Shown: positions 56,848-64,000 of the stretch, in pieces
Numbering within the stretch: the stretch's first letter is position 1
How the letters are laid out: the number at the start of each line of letters is the position of its first letter
Source of the DNA: Rhizopus sp. PT2906
Lineage: Eukaryota; Mucoromycota; Mucoromycetes; Mucorales; Rhizopodaceae
DNA: 64,000 nt
Direction: 5' to 3'
Assembly: GCA_025529335.1 (NCBI GenBank)
Contig: JAMYHX010000210.1
Span: forward strand, 1 to 64,000
Notes under the pieces: generated by a model
The model's database searches: none
What the model was told of the DNA's origin: nothing
What the model saw: only the letters and a program-made list of their open reading frames with translations
Made by a program: the position numbers and the translations under genes

Positions 56848-58523
56848 ATGTATAATAGCAGCAATAATGAACAAGATAACAACAACAATAACAACAATGG
56901 TCAATTGACAGAAGATCAATCAGATGTATTAAGATTTTTATCAACTGATAATGATCCTATAATGGATGATAGCACAAATATCGATACACAAGCCCTAATG
57001 ATGAATATGTTTCCATTATTAGATCATCCTTTAGCTGTACCGCCAACAACTATACAATCTCAACAACAACAGCAACAACAACAGCCATCGCAGCCACCAG
57101 GTTTTATTTACTTTTTTTTATATTTTTATATAAAATAATACTGAACAATTGATATACATAGACTTTTATAACTTTGATCTATCTGAGCAAACACAACAAC
57201 AACAACAACAATATACCCCTCCTCCCGATGACACGTTCTATTCACAACAAGCGTTCATCTCACCCTCGAGATTCAATCAAAGACGACACTCAGTAGCTGT
57301 AGGAGTTGAGTTTTTTAATAATAATCAGTCATTTCATTCTGCGCAATCAATTCCGTTCGCAGTCGATCACCGAGGTTCATTACCAGATATATATCAACAA
57401 GATAGATTCGGCTCATCATCGGTTACTCATCCACCACAACATCATCCAACAATTCAATTTGAACAACTGCCTTGGTCTAGGAACGAATCTAGCGTGACAA
57501 ACCATAGGAAAATGAATGAACCCGTGAGACACAGACGCTTTTTGTCTCAACAGTTTGATATCCCTCCAACAATAGGTCCGCCTATGTCGGATGTGCCAAG
57601 CAGACGCTTGAGTGTAGCTTCTCCAAATGATATTTCTGTGTGGAATAAGATGGTCAGCAATAACAATCTTACTAGTAACACCATGAATGATATCATCGAG
57701 GAGACTAAAGTCAACGACAGTGACGATCAGACGAATAACAACCCATCCACTGCTGCCGAAGACGAGGATGGGAAGCAAGATGCTAAACGAAAACGACCTC
57801 GAAGGGAACCACAGTCTGGAACGACCGATGGAATCAAACTGGAGAATAATGATGATCAAAAATATCCAGAAGATTATCCAATCATTACAGAAGCTGATAT
57901 GCAAGCTGCCGAAAAGGACGCAAATGCCATTCCTAGACGTCAAAAATTAAGATATGAAGGTGACGAGTATACACCAAAATGGGTTAGATACACAGGCCAA
58001 TCAAAAGAAGGTTATTGTGATACCTGTCAGCCAGGAAAATGGTTACAATTGAAAAATAGTGCTTATTGGTACCATAAGCAGTTTTTTCATGGTATCTCTT
58101 CTGTATCGGGTAAACCATTTCAACAACCATTAGAACAAAGACCAGGCGAACATGATATACTGGAAGGATTATGTCATCAGTGTAAAGAATATGTTCCGAT
58201 CTGTAACTCAAAACGTAAGAATAGCGTGCTTTGGTATAGACACGCTCATAAGGTAAATGATGATTATAGCTTATAAGCAATTGACTCATCCTTTTCTTTA
58301 GTGTCATATATATGACAGGCCAAAGCCGAGAATTGGTAGTAGTGTGTCCATTGCGACGACGAGTGGTAGTAGTAATGGCACTGCAAGCCGACGCAACTCT
58401 ATTTCTGTGCAGCAACAATGCTCTCAACCCCATTTACAACCACAAAGCCTGCAGCCACCGTTGCAACCACAATCCGAGGCCCAACCTCAATCAAAAAAGA
58501 AAAAGGCACTTGTAAATGAATGA
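56848..58523 (+). CDS. Rua1-type transcriptional regulator (Rua1 C-terminal / DUF4451 domain)
   Basis: A nuclear regulator sharing the C-terminal domain of Ustilago Rua1. Exons 56848-57100, 57162-58252 and 58302-58523 join in phase to 521 residues. The N-terminus is Asn- and Gln-rich with several homopolymers. A basic stretch (KRKRPRREP) could be a nuclear signal. The conserved domain (about residues 345-450) reads YTPKWVRYTGQSKEGYCDTC, then WLQLKNSAYWYHKQFFHGIS, LEGLCHQCKEYVPIC and VLWYRHAHKCH; the Cys and His spacing suits zinc binding, and the last intron falls just before the final CH pair. The tail is Gln/Pro-rich and ends basic. Target genes are unknown. Its stop lies 26 bases from MITE copy C. 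Confidence 0.88.
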
Positions 58524-58549
58524 ATCAGATAATAATAATAATAAACATT

Positions 58550-59173
58550 TACACTTTATTCATAAATTATTCGCATACTGATAAAAGAGAGCCCATCAGA
58601 AGCAAAGGAATGAATAAAGAAATGATTAATAAACCAGTCATTGATTTGATGTTAAATACTTACATTATAAAGAAGAGGATTTATAAGAGAAAAAAAAGAG
58701 AAGCAAGTGAGTAAACGTATAAAGAGATTATTAATATCTTACTCGAAGTGTATCATGGTTCGGGCTGGCTATCGCCAGCCTGGAAAGAGCAAGTATAGAG
58801 AGCGGCAAAAGGAGCGGAAGGGATTGGAGGAGTGGATGGGACCAAAGTTTGGTAAGAATCAAACTACCCCCAGCTAGAATCGGTACTGGTTCGATTGTGA
58901 TCTATAATACTACATATCAGCTTCTTACAAGAGTAAATAATATAACATACCTTAGGATTAACTGGGGGATAAGCTGATCTTACTTTAGTCCAAAGAAGAA
59001 AAGAAAAAGTATTTATATTAAGTCTCTAACAACTTTTCATTTTGTATAAAGTTTTGACCACATTTATCTTTTCTCAAAAAGACAAAATTCATTGCCTTTT
59101 TAATAATAAAGAAGACATAAAAAATCAGCTAAATTGATCTTGTAATGTGTGCGAATAGTTTCTGAAAAGTGTA
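58550..59173 (+). mobile_element. MITE-like inverted-repeat element, copy C (complete)
   Basis: Both terminal inverted repeats are visible: ACACTTTATTCATAAATTAT with TCGCATAC at the left, and GTGTGCGAATAGTTTCTGAA with AAGTGTA at the right, both next to TA. The nested inverted repeat has arms at about 58839-58878 and 58951-58991 (GGGACCAAAGTTTGGTAAGA against the complement of GATCTTACTTTAGTCC). No coding frame. It fills nearly all of the space between the convergent Rua1-like and Spa2 genes, so both genes probably end their transcripts inside it. Confidence 0.75.
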
Positions 59174-59210
59174 TAATATATAAATATGTATTTAAATGCT
59201 TTATTTACAT

Positions 59211-61596
59211 TCACCACGTATCCAGCATGTTGATGAGCTCTTTAGTATATTTTGCAATGTCATAAGATTCTTGAGCAAGATTTCTTTTTGCTATCGTATT
59301 CGGTACTTGATTGCTATTAGAAAACGATGTATCTCTTACATTTACAATCTTGTCGTTGCATTTTTTGAGATCCTTCAAGATGGTTGTGCCTCGAGTCTTG
59401 TATTTATCATGATAAGTAAGTGTCTTTTCTGATACATTGATGATATTCGATACAATGTTTATAATGGATGTAATAATGTTAAATAAGCCTTTATCGTTAG
59501 ATCTTAATGCGCTTAGTAAGTTTTGTACAGATGCAACAATCTGGTCAGTTTCTTTTTTTAAGAATTGCTATAATAAAAAAAAAAACACGGTAAAATAAAT
59601 AAAGCTAGTTTTAATGTATGTATGTTGTTGACTTTACAGATAATTGATGTGGGTTCAGTATGTCATTTGTTGCTGTTGCTGTTCTAGTTGAAGATGGCCC
59701 TATTGTTTTATCACTTGCAACCGATCTCATGCCCAACAGTTTCACAAGATCAACAATTGTCATCGTAAGTGTAATGGCCGCTGCATCCACTAGACTAACA
59801 GGCGTGATCCCCATGCCATTGGCAAAGCTCGTGGCTGCTGACAGTAGACTGGACAGTCCCGTTGAAAACCTCTTTTTGATCTCATATAGACTGGACTGGT
59901 CTGCCTCGGATAAACCTGTCTTGACTTCATATTGTTCTACCTCGGTCGTAATTGATTTACATGCCATCACGATTGTCCTCATCGTCGTCAAGACTTCGGA
60001 TGGCTTGGTCGATCGAGATGTTCTCATTAATTCATCAATCGCAGTCTGATACTCTATTATATATTGATGCCCTATCGCTCCATTCGATGTTGGTTTCAAA
60101 AAGAACTCTTTTGATATATCATTGTGATCGAATTGCATGGATCTCACTTTATAATTCCTAAGCTCCATACTGATACCCTCATATTTGGTCTTCCATGATT
60201 TTGTTTCTTCTGTTAATGACTGTATTGTTGCATCCGCTTGTTCCTTTTGGATCCTTAAACTTTCGTTCTTTTCTGATAGACTCTTGAGTTCTTCAATCAA
60301 TATCCTAATCTCGTTTTTGACTTCTTTCACTGCCTTTTAAAATAATCAAAACTCGTGTTTTCTTTTATCCGTCCTCACACTTACTTGCTGTTGTTCTTCA
60401 TGTTCATTTAGTAATTTGTTATATCTTTCCTCCAATTGTCTATATTCATCGTTCGCTTTCTATTCTATAATCAATATCATTACTGTATCATCAATATATA
60501 CACTTACATAATATTTTGTATCTGATCCATTAGGTATCCTGGTATCCTATGCAAAAATTATTCTTATTTTTCTTTCTTGTGTATATCCGAATAAAATAAT
60601 ACCTCTGATGATAATTCCAATTGTTTGATTCGCTTTGCCATGGCTGATATTTTCAATTCATATTCATATCGCATATTTTCCAGTTCTGTTGAGCTATTTT
60701 TCTATTAGGTAATAATTAATTAATGTCTCTCTTTTTTATTGACACATACATTGATTTCTGTTGAATTTTCCGTCCGAGGTTTCACCATATTGCCTAAATC
60801 TGCCATCAAACTATCCAAATTTTCTGTTACAGGCGGTGGAGGCATTGATGGTTGTTGTCGGTGTTGTTCATCATCCGAAAAGTCTATTGATTCAACACTC
60901 ATCATGCCTTTGACTGGTACAATATTGGTCGATTGACTTGGCTGTGCTTGTGGTTCTGCTTTGGTCGGCCTCGGCACAGGCGGTGTCTGGTATACACGTG
61001 TCAACCATTAATACATTTATATATATTTTTTTTGTTACTTACTTGTTCGGTCATGATAATATGTGAATATCTTCGTCTCAATTCATGATATACGTCGCTC
61101 GCAAGATCTCTAAACCTTGAACTTGGCAAGGTTGCCAACTTTTGTCTTGCTTGGTTTCGTCTTGGGTGAAAGTCTTCTCGGACTGGTAAAAATGATCCTA
61201 AAGAAAAGTTCAGACGAAATACAAGTTTTTTTTTTTTTTTTTTTTTTTAAAGTGTCTTACGGTGATTATCAGAGTTTCTTCGTATAAGTTCGTCATAAAC
61301 ATCTGTTGCCAATTCGTGAAATTGTAAATTGTTTAGCCTTGACAACTTTTGTCGAGCTGTTGATCTTGTAGGTGGCACACCTTCTGATGCCTCTATACAG
61401 ACAAGTTTAATATATTTCTCTCTCTCTCTCTTTTATATATATATATAGTACCTTTGGCTAATATGAATGAAAGGTATTTCTGTAATTCTACAAAGTAAAT
61501 CTTTGCTGAAGTCTCTTGAATAGACGAGGTAGTTTGTCTACTAGAAGCTGAAAGTGCAGAATATGTGGTCGATCCTGTTGACCTATTCTTCGACAT
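59211..61596 (-). CDS. SPA2: Polarity scaffold Spa2 (GIT/SHD-I domain protein)
   Basis: A polarisome scaffold that gathers formin, MAPK-pathway kinases and RabGAPs at growing tips. It has many exons; clear ones include 61596-61452, 61392-61261 and 60330 to about 59638, with the last ending at TGA 59213-59211. Two tandem Spa2-homology repeats near residues 55-125 are the key evidence: ARQKLSRLNNLQFHELATDV and ARQKLATLPSSRFRDLASDV, each followed by Y-x-E-L-x-R-R. A Pro-rich acidic linker follows (SVESIDFSDDEQ), then a long coiled coil (SEKNESLRIQKEQADATIQS). The C-terminal part is helical (DELMRTSRSTKPSEVLTTMR; EVEQYEVKTGLSE) and ends TKELINMLDTW. Exact borders of the four or five short middle exons (60350-61060) were not all resolved. 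The stop is 37 bases from MITE copy C. Confidence 0.88.
61227..61248. repeat. T22 homopolymer in a Spa2 intron
   Basis: Twenty-two T on the plus strand within the intron between the two Spa2-homology repeats. Confidence 0.9.
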
Positions 61597-62266
61597 TATA
61601 TGAAAGGAAAGGAATGAGAAAAAAGAAACAATAAAGAAAAAAAAGGGGGATTAATTTGTAGACATCAAAGGGGTTACTATGTTTAGAGTAGATGAGTTTA
61701 AATTATTCAGTGAACTGTAATTTCTGGAAAATGTGTGACCAAATACCATTATGGTTATCAATAGAACAATGGCAAACTAGATATCTTGATGATCTTTATG
61801 ATATTCATCAATATAGAGAGACTTTTTATGGATTAGATCAGATAAAGGTATATAAGCATATAGTATATGTTGTCAGTGATAAACAAAGGATATGTTGTCC
61901 CATATTAACAAAGAAAAGAACTTTATAACCCTTAGTGATCGACAAGACTAAAGATACAAAGATTCATCCCTTATTTTTTATGGTAATGTAATTTTGAAGC
62001 TATTGATAATTGTATAAAATAAAAAAACTGGTTTCTTGCAAGTCGGTTTATACATGAAAGCTCCGTGATTGAAACTTTGGATGGTAATAGCTCACGTGAA
62101 CAGTTTAGAAAGTGTCCTTTTTGTTCCTGGCCAAAGTAGTCCGACAACTTATGGAGTATGTATATGTGTATATGAATTTAAATGGTTTATGTAGGAAAGT
62201 TCTTTTATATTACAATTAGTTCAAATCATTGTGTGGCATTGTTTTACTAAAGTATTGAGGTTATTT
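61597..62266. other. Gap with one small unassigned frame (61692-61928)
   Basis: The region holds the Spa2 promoter side and the 3' end of APC8. A 78-codon plus-strand frame at 61692-61928 (WLSIEQWQTRYLDDLYDIHQ) has protein-like composition and could be a small gene, but it has no recognised family and no supporting splice structure. Confidence 0.35.
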
Positions 62267-64000
62267 TTACACACTGGCCTTACTTAATCGGCCTATCTCA
62301 TCTAAAATATCTCTTGCTTGTTCATGGTACTATAAAAGTGTAAGATAAGACGTTATTGAGAATATTATGTAAGCTTACAGGGTGACTCATATTGAGAGAT
62401 GTGATAGCATATTGTTCAGCATCATATAGTTGATTCTTTGACATGGCATATCTTGCTAGCTGTATACTAATGTCTGCAGTTACTTCATCGATGGCATTCT
62501 ATAGACATACAAGAGTTAATATAAAAAGCTTACTTTACAAAATTTTACCTCTTGAATTGAGCGTTGCCAGATCTTGTGATAAAAGTCAATGGCTATATCA
62601 AGCCTTCCTCTTCTCTTGAATATTTCTGCTATCTGCACCATTTCCGACCTATCTTTCAATCTATCACATGCTTCAGCTCTATGCTTGTAATTCAACGCTT
62701 CATCATGTCGCTTTAATACTTCATAACATCCAGATAGAGCTGCCCACATTCTACTATCTCGTGGTCGTAAATTAGTGGCTTTATGGTAGTAGTAGAGTGC
62801 ATCATATGGATATTTCATGACTTCATAGACTTGGCCTAGTCCAAACCATGACCTGTAATCTCGATTGTTGACCTCTTTTAAAGAATAGAGTAAGAAATAA
62901 AGTTAGGACGGATACAATCATATAACTTACCCACTGCACGCCTATAGCACTCGATAGCTGCACTCAAATCTTGAAGCTCGAAATAACTGTGTCCTAACAA
63001 AGTCCAAGCAAGATGATAGCTTCTATTTAACTTGATGGCCCTTTTGAAATACTCTACAGATTCTGCAGTTTCGTGTTTTAGAACACAATAGTTCCCTATA
63101 CATACTATGAGTCATACACAGATAGCGCGCATAATTATCATTTGCTTACCGCGTACACAGCAAGTCTCTGGTCGATATTTGTCTATTTTCTCGCATTCTA
63201 AGGCAAGTGCACATAGTTTATGCTTCAGATTTTGTAAATAGAGCAAATTTGAAAAAACGTCCATATCATCCAATCGAGAAGGATATGAATTACGCAGTTC
63301 TTCAAAAAGCACAAGCGATTCATTATAGTCTAAAAATATAGAGAGAGAGTTAGTCTAGTAACTATGGCTTATTCGTTTGCTTTACCCATTGAATCATAAT
63401 AAAAGGTTGCCCATTGAGATAGAACATAGGCACTACGTGAAAAATATTGATCCAAAGGGTCCATGATATCCTTAAAGAAGTTGCCAGGTTGATTTAAATC
63501 AATGCACAACTTTGCCAAAAAGAACTCTTTCATGACACTAGTCTCGAACTCTCGATTCAATAAAGCTTTCAAGTCCATAAACATTTTTTTAGTCTGCACT
63601 AGTGTCGCCAGCTCTACCCACGCAGACCAGTTATACTGATATTTACGAATGGATTCTAATAATATGGCGGCAGCTCTGAATGCCAGCTGTCGTTTTTTCA
63701 ACACAATACCGTACAGATACAATCCAAACGCATCTAATCTCCCATGCTCATAATCCTCATGTAGCTCTCGATAGATGGACTCTAGTTCTGCATTATCTGC
63801 TCTCGCCTGTTCTGTGGCCCCCAGCACGTCCTGACTGAATTCTTCTTTTCTCTTTTCGCCTGCCTAATAAAAAAGCAGCTTGAAAAAATTATTATACAAC
63901 CTTTCTATTGCACTATTCCTTCTGATTGTGTCTACCAAATATTTTGCATAAAGTCTTAGAAAATAAAGCTTGGGATGTTTAGATTGACCCAAGACATCCA
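62267..64000 (-). CDS. CDC23: APC/C subunit 8 (Cdc23), 5' end outside the window
   Basis: A TPR subunit of the anaphase-promoting complex. The stop is at 62269-62267 and the gene runs off the right edge, so the N-terminus is missing. Visible pieces in order: LYFLRLYAKYL at the edge, DNAELESIYRELHEDYEHGR with GLYLYGIVLKKR, NWSAWVELATLV, YFSRSAYVLSQWATFYYDSM, YRPETCCVRGNYC, YHLAWTLLGHSYFELQDLSA, DYRSWFGLGQVYEVMKYPYD, ALYYYHKATNLRPRDSRMWA and KRHDEALNYKHRAE. These tandem TPRs with the EKIDKYRPETC and NYRSWFGLGQTYE-type motifs are diagnostic of APC8. At least six short introns interrupt it. Confidence 0.92.

Noticed and set aside
58894..58912. tRNA-like B box (GGTTCGATT) inside the MITE copies, suggesting a SINE
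   Set aside because: The match to the B box is partial, I found no good A box at the right distance, and the ends are terminal inverted repeats rather than a poly-A or simple-repeat tail.
1..64000. CRISPR arrays, bacterial operons, riboswitches, prophage
   Set aside because: No regular direct repeats with spacers were seen, and every clear gene is a eukaryotic spliced or nuclear-type gene.

Overview
This window is nuclear DNA from a fungus, most likely an early-diverging mould of the Mucoromycota (Mucorales-like; species not determined). The reasons: the DNA is AT-rich; almost every gene is cut by short GT-AG introns of about 30-80 bases; the core genes are clearly fungal or general eukaryotic (Spa2, a Zn2Cys6 factor, a Rua1-type regulator, a fused trehalose-phosphate synthase/phosphatase); and the degraded families between them resemble the gene families and DNA transposons that are expanded in Mucorales. 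I built the gene models by eye, joining exons by splice signals, reading phase and family motifs.

Layout. 1-3400: a nuclease-like pseudogene and a piggyBac transposase remnant. 3700-9650: ribosomal protein S26 and a full-length ABCC transporter (minus strand). 9650-13000: an unknown broken frame, an unknown ORF and a five-exon alginate-lyase-family gene. 14100-18040: tRNA-Glu, PUS3/DEG1 and an NmrA-like oxidoreductase. 18100-19600: a MITE-like element beside a decayed lineage-specific gene. 21000-26100: a Ser/Thr/Asn-rich surface-type protein, a PPR protein, an alpha/beta-hydrolase with a substituted nucleophile, and a ten-exon cystinosin. 26500-33600: a Tc1/mariner remnant, then a compact minus-strand run transcribed in the order rpl23a, RabGAP, PRI2, TAN1. 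33800-34400: a second MITE copy between the rpl23a and CDH1 promoters. 34900-41300: CDH1/Fizzy-related, a two-TM protein, GPATCH4-like and a Zn2Cys6 factor. 42250-48900: rpl8 (eL8), an IQGAP-type RasGAP and a bifunctional trehalose enzyme. 50600-52100: a second lineage-specific gene. 54300-64000: an F-box/WD40 protein, a Rua1-like regulator, a third MITE copy filling the convergent gap, Spa2, and the 3' part of APC8/Cdc23.

How the genes relate. There is no metabolic cluster. Themes recur by chance of neighbourhood: ubiquitin control of the cell cycle (CDH1, APC8, F-box/WD40), tRNA modification (PUS3, TAN1), and polarity or small-GTPase control (Spa2, RasGAP, RabGAP). The least ordinary material is the three-copy 620-740 bp inverted-repeat element with a nested palindrome, the lineage-specific degraded families, the hydrolase with Asp at the nucleophile position, the CDH1 C-box with one inserted residue, and a structured intron landscape (ATG-only first exons in ribosomal genes, 13-15 nt microexons).
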